This document shows positions 27,443-35,833 of a stretch of DNA of 64,000 nucleotides, in pieces. Numbering within the stretch: position 1 is the first letter of the stretch; the number at the start of each line of letters is the position of its first letter. Made by a program: the position numbers and the translations under genes. The notes beneath the pieces are model-generated. The model was not told the DNA's origin. It made no database searches and saw only the letters and a list, made by a program, of their open reading frames with translations. This stretch comes from Streptomyces cirratus (GTDB lineage Bacteria > Actinomycetota > Actinomycetes > Streptomycetales > Streptomycetaceae), in the NCBI RefSeq assembly GCF_014650775.1, contig NZ_BMVP01000023.1:1-64000 (forward strand), in the 5' to 3' direction.

Positions 27443-27532
27443 GGTCAGCCGCCGTGTTCGTCGGGCGGTCAGCCGCCCTGCTCTTCGGGCGTTCAACCGC
27501 CCTGCTCTTCGGGCGGTCAGCCGCCCTGCTCG
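27443..27532 (+). repeat. 24-bp tandem repeat, four copies, each a hairpin
   Basis: Copies of GGTCAGCCGCCCTGCTCTTC plus GGGC start at 27443, 27467, 27491 and 27515 with an exact 24-bp period and few mismatches. Each copy can fold as CCGCCC-8 nt-GGGCGG. It lies in the 197-bp gap between two LCP genes and may act as a terminator or RNA-processing array. The period is a multiple of three, but the array follows a stop codon and has no coding context. Confidence 0.65.
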
Positions 27533-27610
27533 TAGACCGGCCGCCGGATGGCGGCCGGTAGCCGGTACGACCGGCAGCACACCGACCGATGTGATCTTGA
27601 GGGGGTACGC

Positions 27611-29335
27611 GTGAGGCAAAGCAGCGTGCGTGGGGAGGGGGCGCCCGACCAGGCCACCGACGACGGCATACCCCGCGGCGGTGCGGGCGCGTCCGGCGTC
27701 GTACCCCCACCGCGGTCGGGTTCCGCCGGGGCCCGGCCCCCGGGCGGCCCCGGGCGACCCGTCCGCAGGCGCCGGCGGCGCGTGCTGTTCTGGGTGGCCT
27801 CGGTCCTGGCGTTCCTGATCCTCTCGACGTCGGCCGCGGGCTACCTCTACTACCGGCACCTCGACGGCAACATCCGCAGCGGCCAGCGGCTGAGCGGCGA
27901 CAGCGGTGTGGCCAAGTCCGGGGCGAACGCAAAGGGCCAGCGTCCGCTGAACATCCTGCTGATCGGCTCGGACAGCCGCAACAAGCCGGAGAACCTGGAG
28001 CTGGGCGGCAGCCGGGACAGCGTCGGGGCGCCTCCGCTGGCAGACGTGCAGATGCTGCTGCACGTCTCCGCCGACCGGCAGAACGCCTCGGTGGTCAGCG
28101 TTCCCCGCGACACCCGGGTGGACATACCCGAGTGCACGGACCCGAAGACCGGCGAGAAGTTCAAGAAGACCTACGCCATGATCAACGAGTCCCTCGGCCG
28201 CGGGGGCCCGGGCTGCACGCTGGCCACCTGGGAGAAGCTGACCAACGTCTACATCGACCACTGGATGATGATCGACTTCTTCGGGGTCGTACAGATGGCG
28301 GACGCGATCGGCGGCGTCGACGTCTGCGTGAAGGACAACGTCTGGGACCGCCCCCTGCCCACCTCGGGCGGGGGCTCCGGCCTCAAGCTCAGGGCGGGCA
28401 CGACGAAGATCAAGGGCGAGCAGGCTCTCCAGTGGCTGCGCACCCGGCACGCGTTCAGCAGCGACTTGGGCCGGGCGCAGGCCCAGCACATGTACATGAA
28501 CTCGATGATGCGCGAGCTCAAGGGCCAGAACGCCTTCACCGACGTCGGCCGGATCACCGCCCTGGCGGAGGCGGGCACGAAGGCGCTGGAGGTCTCCGAG
28601 GAGATCGGCTCGGTCAAGAAGCTGTACGGCCTGACGATGCAGCTCAAGGACGTACCGGTCAACCGCATCACCATGACGACGATGCCCACGTTCCAGGACC
28701 CCCGGGACGAGGACCGGCTGATCGTGAACCCGGGCGACGCCGAGAAGCTGTGGACGATGCTCCGCAAGGACGTGGCCTTCGACAAGAACGGCGATCCGAA
28801 GGCCGCGCAGAGCCCGCAGCCCGGGCAGAACCAGCAGCCGGGGCAGAGCCCGCAGCCCGGCCAGCCGGGCGCCCAGCCCAGCCAGAGCGCGCCGGGCGCG
28901 GACGCGTCGAAGCAGCCGGTCACCACGCCCGACAAGATCACCGTGCACGTGGTCAACGGCACGGGCGCCGGGATGCCGCTCGCGCCGCAGCGGGCCTCGG
29001 CGGTCGCCGGGGCGCTGGTCGGCAAGGGCTTCACGGGGGCCAAGGCGGACAGCGCGCTGGTCCCGGAGAAGACCACCGTGGTCCGCTACCCGAGCCCGGA
29101 CCTGGCCGACGAGGCGCAGAGCGTCGCGGCGGCGCTCGGCATCCCCGCGAGCGCGGTGCAGCAGTCGGCCGAGGTCTCCCGGATCACGCTGATCGTGGGC
29201 GCCGACTGGCGCGAGGGGACCGCGTACCCGCAGCAGGCTCCCCCGGCAGCCGGATCGGTCCCGGACACCGCCGAGGCGATCAACGGCGCGGACACCGGGC
29301 AGTGCATGGACGTGTACAAGCCCTACCGGTGGTGA
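27611..29335 (+). CDS. LCP family protein with LytR_C domain
   Basis: 574 aa from a GTG (VRQSSVRGEGAPDQATDD), chosen for the GAGGGGG upstream at about 27599. A disordered head leads to one helix (RVLFWVASVLAFLILSTSAA). The LCP domain has ILLIGSDSRNKPENLELGG, LADVQMLLHVSADRQNAS, SVPRDTRVDIPEC and LQWLRTRHAFSSDLGRAQ. A Q/P/G-rich linker (QSPQPGQNQQPGQSPQPGQ) separates it from the LytR_C domain (ITVHVVNGTGAGMPLAPQR). It ends at a strong bidirectional terminator. Confidence 0.93.
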   Translation: MRQSSVRGEGAPDQATDDGIPRGGAGASGVVPPPRSGSAGARPPGGPGRPVRRRRRRVLFWVASVLAFLILSTSAAGYLYYRHLDGNIRSGQRLSGDSGVAKSGANAKGQRPLNILLIGSDSRNKPENLELGGSRDSVGAPPLADVQMLLHVSADRQNASVVSVPRDTRVDIPECTDPKTGEKFKKTYAMINESLGRGGPGCTLATWEKLTNVYIDHWMMIDFFGVVQMADAIGGVDVCVKDNVWDRPLPTSGGGSGLKLRAGTTKIKGEQALQWLRTRHAFSSDLGRAQAQHMYMNSMMRELKGQNAFTDVGRITALAEAGTKALEVSEEIGSVKKLYGLTMQLKDVPVNRITMTTMPTFQDPRDEDRLIVNPGDAEKLWTMLRKDVAFDKNGDPKAAQSPQPGQNQQPGQSPQPGQPGAQPSQSAPGADASKQPVTTPDKITVHVVNGTGAGMPLAPQRASAVAGALVGKGFTGAKADSALVPEKTTVVRYPSPDLADEAQSVAAALGIPASAVQQSAEVSRITLIVGADWREGTAYPQQAPPAAGSVPDTAEAINGADTGQCMDVYKPYRW

Positions 29336-29354
29336 CCTGGTCCCGGAAGGCGAA

Positions 29355-29396
29355 GGGGGTGGCCCCGGTCCGCTGCTGCGGACCGGGGCCACCCCC
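29355..29396. terminator. Bidirectional terminator, 19-bp perfect stem
   Basis: GGGGGTGGCCCCGGTCCGC (29355-29373) pairs perfectly with 29378-29396 across the loop TGCT. It lies between convergent genes (LCP and a GT2 glycosyltransferase) and can serve both. Confidence 0.85.
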
Positions 29397-29413
29397 TTTC
29401 CCGTACGGGCCGC

Positions 29414-30466
29414 TCAGACCTCGGAGGGGTCGCGGCGCACCGACGGTCGGCGGCTGGCGATGACCTTGGCCGCCAGCGCGCGCGGGCTGGTCAGGAAGCC
29501 GAAGCCCCAGCACATGTGCATGGTGGCCAGGGCCACCGGGATCTGCGCCCGGGCCTTGAGGGAGAGCCCCTTGCCGGCCGGGACCGAGCCCACGGTGATC
29601 GCCGCGAGGTAGCCCACGGGGACGGCGAAGGCCCAGGGGGTGACGGCGACGCCCGCCACCAGCCCGGCCGCTATGGCGCAGACGGCGGTCGGCGGGGCGA
29701 GGTAGCGCAGGTTGATCGAGCCCGAGTGGTAGCGGGCCACCACGTGGCGCCAGCGCCCGTAGTCCTTGTACTGCTTGGCGAGCGCCCGTACGGAGGGCCG
29801 CGGGCGGTACTGGACCTTCAGCTCGGGCGAGAACCAGATGAGCCCGCCGGCCTCGCGGATGCGGAAGTTCAGCTCCCAGTCCTGGGCGCGGATGAACTCC
29901 TCGTTGTAGCCGCCCTGCTGCTCCAGCGCTTCGCGCCGGAAGACGCCCAGGTAGACGGTCTCGGCCGGGCCCGCCTCGCCACCGGTGTGGAAGGCGGCGT
30001 TGCCGACGCCGATCCTGGAGGTCATCGCGGCGGCGACGGCGTCCTCCCAGGCGTTCTCGCCCTCGGCGTGCATGATCCCGCCGACGTTCTGCGCGCCGGT
30101 CTCCTCCAGGAGGCGGACGGCGGTGGCGATGTAGTTCGGGGAGAGCATGCCGTGGCCGTCGACGCGTACCACGATCGGGTGACGCGAGGCCTTGATGGCG
30201 GCGTTGAGGGCGGCCGGGGTGCGGCCGGTGGGGTTCGGGACGGTGTGGACGCGGGCTCGTTCGTTGGACGCGGTTTCGCGTACGAGCTCGGCGGCGATCT
30301 CGTCGGTGCGGTCCGTGGACGGCCCGAGTGCGATCACCACCTCCATCTCGCCTGCGTACTCCTGTCCGAGGATGTGCCGGACGGAGTCACGCAGGTGGCG
30401 CTCCTCGTTGAGCACCGGCATGATCACCGAGACTGCGGGCTGCTGGGCGGGCATGTGGTCCTTCAC
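29414..30466 (-). CDS. Glycosyltransferase family 2, membrane-associated
   Basis: 350 aa from a GTG (VKDHMPAQQPAVSVIMPVLN), or 346 aa from the ATG four codons later. The GT-A domain covers residues 10-240: VSVIMPVLNEERHLRDSV, VVIALGPSTDRTDEIAAELV, IVVRVDGHGMLSPNYIATAV (the DxD-like DGH) and RAQDWELNFRIREAGGL. Two or three C-terminal helices follow (LAPPTAVCAIAAGLVAGVAV). Such enzymes transfer sugars to lipid or wall polymers. It is divergent from the fourth LCP gene and shares its control region. Confidence 0.9.
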   Translation of the reverse strand: MKDHMPAQQPAVSVIMPVLNEERHLRDSVRHILGQEYAGEMEVVIALGPSTDRTDEIAAELVRETASNERARVHTVPNPTGRTPAALNAAIKASRHPIVVRVDGHGMLSPNYIATAVRLLEETGAQNVGGIMHAEGENAWEDAVAAAMTSRIGVGNAAFHTGGEAGPAETVYLGVFRREALEQQGGYNEEFIRAQDWELNFRIREAGGLIWFSPELKVQYRPRPSVRALAKQYKDYGRWRHVVARYHSGSINLRYLAPPTAVCAIAAGLVAGVAVTPWAFAVPVGYLAAITVGSVPAGKGLSLKARAQIPVALATMHMCWGFGFLTSPRALAAKVIASRRPSVRRDPSEV

Positions 30467-30583
30467 GGTCGGGTACCGGTGTCACGTTACCGCGTACGGG
30501 GGAACCGGGTGCGCGGCGGACGAGCGGTACGGACGGACGCTGATCGTATGGGCCTACTGTTCTGACGATCCGCAATCCCGCAT

Positions 30584-30609
30584 AGCCGATATACCTGCCG
30601 ATATCGGCT
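30584..30609. promoter_or_regulatory. 9-bp inverted repeat between GT2 and LCP genes
   Basis: AGCCGATAT (30584-30592) and ATATCGGCT (30601-30609) are perfect inverted arms with an 8-bp spacer; GCCGATAT also recurs directly at 30597. It is centred in the 202-bp divergent gap and could be an operator for both genes. Confidence 0.4.
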
Positions 30610-30668
30610 GATCCATCCCTGAATCCGTCCCTGCCGTTCCCCGCTGTTCCCCCGCGGAGGTGTCCCCC

Positions 30669-32183
30669 GTGCCCCAGCCGCACCGTCCCACCCGTCCCGC
30701 CAGGCCACGGCCGCCCCGGCGCGCGCCGCACGGTGGTGGCGGCCAGGCCAGGCGCCCCGGGGACACGCCCCGGTGGGGGGTGCGGATCGCGGGGAGCCTG
30801 GCGGTGGTGGTGCTGTCCTGTGGAGCCGTCGGGCACGCCGTGATGACCGGCCTGGACACCGGGATCGACCGGGTGGACCCGTTCAAGGACATGAAGAACC
30901 GCCCGCAGGCCGGGCACGGGATGAACTTCCTGCTCGTCGGCACCGACGGCCGCGACAAGATCACGCCGGAGGAGAAGCGCGAGTACCGCCTCGGCGGGGC
31001 GCCCTGCCACTGCACGGACACGATCATGCTGGTGCACCTGTCCGCCGACCGGGACCGGGCGAGCGTGATCAGCCTGCCCCGGGACAGCTACGCCGAGGTC
31101 CCCGCCCACCAGGACCAGAACACCGGCCGGCCCCACGGCCCGCACCCCATCAAGCTGAACGCCGCGTACTCGGAGGGCGGCCCCAACCTGACCGTGCGCA
31201 CCGTGGAGAACATGACCCGGGTGAAGATCGACCACTACCTGGAGGTCGACTTCACCAGCTTCATGAAGACCGTCGACGCGGTGGGCGGCGTGACGATCTG
31301 CACCGCCAAGACGATGCGCGACACCTACACCGGGCTGGAGCTGCTGCCCGGCACCCACCGCCTCACGGGTGGCCAGGCCCTGCAGTACGTGCGCTCGCGC
31401 CATGTCGACGGGGCCGCGGACCTCGGCCGGATGCAGCGCCAGCAGCGGTTCATCGCCGCCCTGATCAAGCAGGCCACCGGCAGCGGGGTGCTGCTGAACC
31501 CGGTGAAGTTCAAGCAGGTCAGCTCGACGCTGCTGGGCTCGGTACGGGCCGACCGGGACTTCGGTTCGGAGCAGATGCTGGCCCTGGGGCAGGCGATGCG
31601 CGGCTTCACCCCCGCTTCCTCGGAGTTCGCCTCGGTGCCGGTCGGCGACACCGCGTACGAGGTCAAGGGGATCGGCTCGACGGTGAAGTGGGACGAGGCG
31701 AAGGCGGCCAAGCTCTTCGAGTCGCTCCGCGAGGACCGGCCGCTGGCGGAGGCGCCCGCCGGGCGGCCGGGCCGGCCCGCCCAGGGCGGCGGCGGCCGGC
31801 CCCCGGCGGCGGTCCCGGTCGACGTGCCGCCCGACGAGATCCGCGTCCAGGTGGAGAACGGCACCCGCATCGACGGCCTCGGCGGCCGGGTGGACTCCGC
31901 GCTGCGCGCCACCGGCTTCGACACCACCGGGCTCCCCGGCGGCGCCGCCCGCCGGGACGTCAAGCGCACGGTGATCACCTACGACCCCCGCTGGGACCGC
32001 TCGGCCCGCACGGTGGCGACCGCCCTGCCGGGCAGCGAACTGCGCGCGGTCCCGGGCCAGGGCCGCACGGTCCTGGTGACGGCGGGCACGGACTACAGGA
32101 AGGTGAACCCGGTCCGCGCGGACGACCCCTACCAGGGCCAGTTCTCAGTGGCCACGGGCGACCAGGTCAACTGCGGCAAGTAG
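30669..32183 (+). CDS. LCP family protein with LytR_C domain
   Basis: 504 aa from the GTG at 30669 (VPQPHRPTRPARPRPP); the GTG nine bases earlier is too close to the ribosome site CGGAGG. One helix (VRIAGSLAVVVLSCGAVGHA) precedes the LCP domain: MNFLLVGTDGRDKITPEEK, CTDTIMLVHLSADRDRAS, SLPRDSYAEVPAHQDQ and LQYVRSRHVDGAADLGRMQ. A LytR_C domain starts near IRVQVENGTRIDGLGGRV. It is convergent with the GT39 gene with 9 bp between stops. Confidence 0.92.
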   Translation: MPQPHRPTRPARPRPPRRAPHGGGGQARRPGDTPRWGVRIAGSLAVVVLSCGAVGHAVMTGLDTGIDRVDPFKDMKNRPQAGHGMNFLLVGTDGRDKITPEEKREYRLGGAPCHCTDTIMLVHLSADRDRASVISLPRDSYAEVPAHQDQNTGRPHGPHPIKLNAAYSEGGPNLTVRTVENMTRVKIDHYLEVDFTSFMKTVDAVGGVTICTAKTMRDTYTGLELLPGTHRLTGGQALQYVRSRHVDGAADLGRMQRQQRFIAALIKQATGSGVLLNPVKFKQVSSTLLGSVRADRDFGSEQMLALGQAMRGFTPASSEFASVPVGDTAYEVKGIGSTVKWDEAKAAKLFESLREDRPLAEAPAGRPGRPAQGGGGRPPAAVPVDVPPDEIRVQVENGTRIDGLGGRVDSALRATGFDTTGLPGGAARRDVKRTVITYDPRWDRSARTVATALPGSELRAVPGQGRTVLVTAGTDYRKVNPVRADDPYQGQFSVATGDQVNCGK

Positions 32184-32192
32184 TGGCCCGGG

Positions 32193-33707
32193 CTACTTCG
32201 TCCGTTCCAGCAGCGACACCTGGAGGCCGCGGACGCCGGTCTTCTGGAGCACCTTGTAGTGGCTCTCCAGCGCCTTCGCCTGGGCCTCGGGGAGCTTGTG
32301 GTACGGGTTGCCCGTACCGCTCCAGGTGACGACCCAGATCCGGCGGGTGGTGTCGAGGCAGGCGACGGGCCTGGTGCACTCCTGCGGGAACAGGTCGTCG
32401 CGCTGGACCGCGGTGCGCTCCGAGAAGACGTCTCGGAGCTCGACGCGGTCGGGGAGGAAGTACTCCACCTGGAAGTCGATCATGTACACGTTGTCGGCGC
32501 CCCGGACGGGCACGAAGCCGTCCCCCGGCCGGTAGCCCTTGGCGATGACCTGCGCGGCCGCCTCGCCGTCGAGGCCCACCTTCACCAGCTCCGTGCGGAG
32601 CTGACGCTGGTCGGGGACACCGAGGAGCACGATGGCGGCCAGCCCGACCGCCCCCGCCGCCTTCGGCTTGACCGCGGCCAGGCCGGCTGCGGCCAGCACC
32701 ACCCAGGCGGGGACGGTGAACAGCAGGTAGCGGTCCATGAAGTAGGAGGTGCTGCCCTGCGAGACCAGGAAGTCGGCCGCGATGGGGACCGCTCCGGTCA
32801 GGCCGAGCTCCAGCGCGGGCCGACGGCCCCGGGCCCATGCGAGGGGGAGCAGCGCGGCCGCCGCGACGGCGAGGGCGACGAGCGGGCTGCCGAAGAGGGC
32901 GCTCCACAGATCGGCGAGGCTCCGCAGGTGCGGGGTCTTGATCCAGCTGATCTGCCGGCCCACCTGGCGCTGGCCCAGCAGCACCAGCGGGATCACCGGC
33001 ACCAGCGCGACGGCGGTCGCCAGGACATAGGTGCCGACGGTGCGGCCGCGGCGGTCGCGCCGCCAGCGCAGCACCACGATCAGCGCGTGCGGCAGCAGGA
33101 ACAGCAGCGAGACGATGTGGAACAGCCCGGCCAGCGCCACCGCGAGGGCGTACGGGGCCCAGCGCCGCAGGGTCGGCCGGTCGAGCGCCCGCATCAGCAG
33201 CCAGGTCGCGGCGGTGACCGCCAGCAGGACGAAGGCGTACGACCGCGCCTCCTGGCCGTACCGGGAGACCGACGGGAGCAGGGCGAAGAGGAGGCCGGCG
33301 AAGACGGCGGTGCGGCGGTCGAAGAGCCGACGGGCCGTCAGCACGACGAAGGCCGCCGCCGCGGCCATGGCCAGCGCCGACGGCATGCGCAGCATCGTCT
33401 CGGAGTCGCCGAACGCGGACATCCAGAAGTGCAGGACCAGGTAGTAGAGGCCGGAGACGGCGTCGACGTGCCCCAGCATCTCGATCAGGTCCCCGGTGCT
33501 GCGCGAGGCGGCGCTCCAGCTGGCCAGCTCGTCGCGCCAGGGCTGCACTCCGGCGCTGCCGTAGACGGTGACGGCCAGGGTCAGCAGCGCCGCCCACAGC
33601 CAGTCGAAGCCCGCCGCCCGCGAAGCCGGTGCGCCGCCCGTCGCGGTATGCGGCCTGCGGTCGACCGAGCCGGCCTCCGGTATGGCAGCCGTACTCCTGC
33701 TCGTCAT
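32193..33707 (-). CDS. GT39-like membrane glycosyltransferase
   Basis: 504 aa starting MTSRSTAAIPEAGSVDRR. About ten membrane helices from residue 34 on. The first external loop GSAGVQPWRDELASWSAASR holds the acidic RDE that fits the catalytic Asp/Glu of GT-C dolichyl-phosphate-mannose-type transferases (family 39). The C-terminal 130 residues form an external domain ending LQKTGVRGLQVSLLERTK. Donor is probably a polyprenyl-phosphate sugar; the acceptor is unknown. It may use the polyprenol-phosphate-mannose made by Ppm (38414). Confidence 0.85.
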   Translation of the reverse strand: MTSRSTAAIPEAGSVDRRPHTATGGAPASRAAGFDWLWAALLTLAVTVYGSAGVQPWRDELASWSAASRSTGDLIEMLGHVDAVSGLYYLVLHFWMSAFGDSETMLRMPSALAMAAAAAFVVLTARRLFDRRTAVFAGLLFALLPSVSRYGQEARSYAFVLLAVTAATWLLMRALDRPTLRRWAPYALAVALAGLFHIVSLLFLLPHALIVVLRWRRDRRGRTVGTYVLATAVALVPVIPLVLLGQRQVGRQISWIKTPHLRSLADLWSALFGSPLVALAVAAAALLPLAWARGRRPALELGLTGAVPIAADFLVSQGSTSYFMDRYLLFTVPAWVVLAAAGLAAVKPKAAGAVGLAAIVLLGVPDQRQLRTELVKVGLDGEAAAQVIAKGYRPGDGFVPVRGADNVYMIDFQVEYFLPDRVELRDVFSERTAVQRDDLFPQECTRPVACLDTTRRIWVVTWSGTGNPYHKLPEAQAKALESHYKVLQKTGVRGLQVSLLERTK

Positions 33708-33802
33708 CTGCTCGTACCTTCCGGGTCCATCGGGACGGCTGCGGTGCGCCGGCGCATGGGGAAATCCGGACCGGGCTCGACGTGCCAGGGTAGATCAGCC
33801 CC

Positions 33803-33832
33803 GGGGGCCGCACCCAATCCAGCGCGGCCCCC
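33803..33832 (-). terminator. Hairpin terminator after the acyltransferase
   Basis: GGGGGCCGC (33803-33811) pairs with GCGGCCCCC (33824-33832), loop 12 nt. It lies just past the stop of the leftward acyltransferase gene. Confidence 0.55.
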
Positions 33833-33853
33833 GCTGCGGCGGGCGGCCCGCGG

Positions 33854-35023
33854 TCACCTGGGGCGGACCGGCGGATCGCTCTTGGGCAGCGAGACCTTCG
33901 CCCCGTCCAGCAGCCTCTTGAGCACCGCCGACAACGGCCGCTCGGCGAAGCGGTGGACGAGCCAGGAAAGCAGCAGGATGACCGTCAGACACAGCGCCAG
34001 CAGCTGGAACGGTGCGATGCCGTGGTTGCGGCCCCAGCGGATCATCGCCCAGCCCAGCTCCTGGTGGAGCAGGTAGACGGGGTAGGTGAGCGCTCCGGCC
34101 ACCGTGAGCCATTTCCAGCGGATCCAGTTGAGGGCGCCCATCGCCGCGGCGAGCATGACGAGGAAGGCCGCGGCGGAAACAGCGGCCATCACCGGCCAGG
34201 ACAGGCTGTGGTGCACCTCGTACTCGTAGCCGCCCACGGTGATGTGCAGCCGGTTCTGCGCGAACAGCCAGGAGAAGGCGACCACTGCGAGCAGCAGCGG
34301 GTTCACACCGAACCGGTAGATGAGGTACATCGCCACGCCCGCGATGAAGTACGGGGCGTCCTGCGGCATGAAGACGGTGTCCATCAGCTTGCTGTCCGCA
34401 CTGGGCGTGATCACCGCGAGGATCGTCCAGATCCCGCAGAAGGCCAGCACCCGGCGGTACGTCAGGCCCATGACGGCGACGATCGCGAAGAGCAGGTAGA
34501 AGCGGAGCTCGATCCAGAGCGTCCAGTACACGCCGTCGGCCTCGGTCACGCCGAGGGGGCGCTCCAGCATCGTGAGGTTGGTCAGCACGTCGCTGACGCT
34601 CATCGGTTTGCGACTGGCCCGGACGGTGGCGGCGAAGTTCACCACGAGGGTGGTGATGACGATGCCGACCCAGTAAGCCGGGTAGAGCCGCACGACCCGG
34701 GAGGTGAAGTAGTCCCGGGGAGAACGGCCCCAGCACGACATGCATATGACGAACCCGCTGATGAGGAAGAACAGCTGGACGCCCATCCACCCGTAGGAGG
34801 CGACCCGGTGGACGCTGGGCATCAGCGTCCGGGGCGTCGCACCCCACACCTCCGGGTGGATGTTGACGCCGGCCCAGTGGAAGGAGACCACGGAGAGCGC
34901 CGCTATCAGGCGCAGCCCGTCCAGGACGTAGAGCCGGGGGCGGCGCGCGGTGCCTGCGCCCTGGCGGGCCGTTGGTGCGGGAACGGCGTCCAGCACAGGC
35001 GGGGGTGGTATCACAGCTGACAT
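33854..35023 (-). CDS. Acyltransferase-3 family membrane protein
   Basis: 389 aa starting MSAVIPPPPVLDAVPAPT. It belongs to the OafA/acyltransferase-3 family, which O-acylates surface glycans or lipids. LYVLDGLRLIAALSVVSFHW has the catalytic-type His, and WMGVQLFFLISGFVICMSCW and SRVVRLYPAYWVGIVITTLV are the RxxRxxPxYW signature. About ten helices. The closest relative in the window is the acyltransferase at 37209, so the two are local paralogues. Confidence 0.9.
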   Translation of the reverse strand: MSAVIPPPPVLDAVPAPTARQGAGTARRPRLYVLDGLRLIAALSVVSFHWAGVNIHPEVWGATPRTLMPSVHRVASYGWMGVQLFFLISGFVICMSCWGRSPRDYFTSRVVRLYPAYWVGIVITTLVVNFAATVRASRKPMSVSDVLTNLTMLERPLGVTEADGVYWTLWIELRFYLLFAIVAVMGLTYRRVLAFCGIWTILAVITPSADSKLMDTVFMPQDAPYFIAGVAMYLIYRFGVNPLLLAVVAFSWLFAQNRLHITVGGYEYEVHHSLSWPVMAAVSAAAFLVMLAAAMGALNWIRWKWLTVAGALTYPVYLLHQELGWAMIRWGRNHGIAPFQLLALCLTVILLLSWLVHRFAERPLSAVLKRLLDGAKVSLPKSDPPVRPR

Positions 35024-35190
35024 GGGGGCTCGACTCCGCGATGTGTCCGGCTCGGGATCCGACGTCGCATCCGCTGGCGCGCACGCCCCGACGTCTGACG
35101 CAACCTTACGGGCGGCTTACGGCGCCGCACGACGTGACGGCGGTTGCGTGATTCGAAACACTCGCCGGTTCGAACCACGCGCTCGTGGGC

Positions 35191-35727
35191 TCAGGCCTCG
35201 AAGCCCTGCGCGGCCCGCTCCTCGCGCAGCGCCATGATCGCCTGGCGGCGGGCCAGGCGGTGGGTGCGTCGGATCTGGGCCTCCTGGAAGCGGCGCTCGT
35301 CCTGTTCCGTCTCCGGGAGGACGGGGGGCACCGTGCGCGGCTTGCCCTCGGCGTCGACCGCCGCGAAGACGAGATAGGCGCTGCCGACCTGGGTGGCGGG
35401 GGTGGATTCGTTCCAGCGCTCCGCGAGGACCCGTACGCCGATCTCCATGGAGGTGCGGCCGGTCCAGTTGCACTGGGCCTTCACGTGGACGAGGTCGCCG
35501 ACCCGGACCGGGGCGAGGAACGCCATCTCGTCCATGGACGCGGTGACCGCGGGACCGCCCGAGTGGCGCCCGGCCACGGCGCCCGCCGCGTCGTCCACCA
35601 GCTTCATGATCACTCCGCCGTGGACGGTGCCCAGGAGGTTCGTGTCGTTGGCGGTCATGATGTGGCTGAGGGTGGTCCGGGAGGCCGAGATCGGCTTGCC
35701 CGGCGGATCGCCCGCTATCTCTGTCAT
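35191..35727 (-). CDS. Acyl-CoA thioesterase, hotdog fold
   Basis: 178 aa starting MTEIAGDPPGKPISASRTT. It hydrolyses acyl-CoA to free acid and CoA. The YciA/BFIT-like hotdog motif is clear: ANDTNLLGTVHGGVIMKLVD DAAG, with PAVTASMDEMAFLAPVRVGD next. The C-terminal 40 residues are Arg/Glu-rich and helical (RRTHRLARRQAIMALREERA). It is single-copy between the first acyltransferase and the fifth LCP gene; no link is proven. Confidence 0.9.
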   Translation of the reverse strand: MTEIAGDPPGKPISASRTTLSHIMTANDTNLLGTVHGGVIMKLVDDAAGAVAGRHSGGPAVTASMDEMAFLAPVRVGDLVHVKAQCNWTGRTSMEIGVRVLAERWNESTPATQVGSAYLVFAAVDAEGKPRTVPPVLPETEQDERRFQEAQIRRTHRLARRQAIMALREERAAQGFEA

Positions 35728-35833
35728 ACGAACACCTTAAAGGCGTCCCCGAAGCATCAGCTCTGCAACAGCACCGGTACGAAGTGCCCACCGGGCTGTC
35801 GGGCGGCTCCGCCGGGAAGGCATCCTTGGGCAC

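Noticed and set aside
27104..27535. An open frame reading the 24-bp repeats as GGQPPCSS units.
   Set aside because: It overlaps the LCP gene in another frame, has no ribosome site, and the repeats make good hairpins.
35144..35190. GGTTCGAACC, which resembles a tRNA T-loop.
   Set aside because: There is no acceptor or anticodon stem around it on either strand, so I do not call a tRNA.
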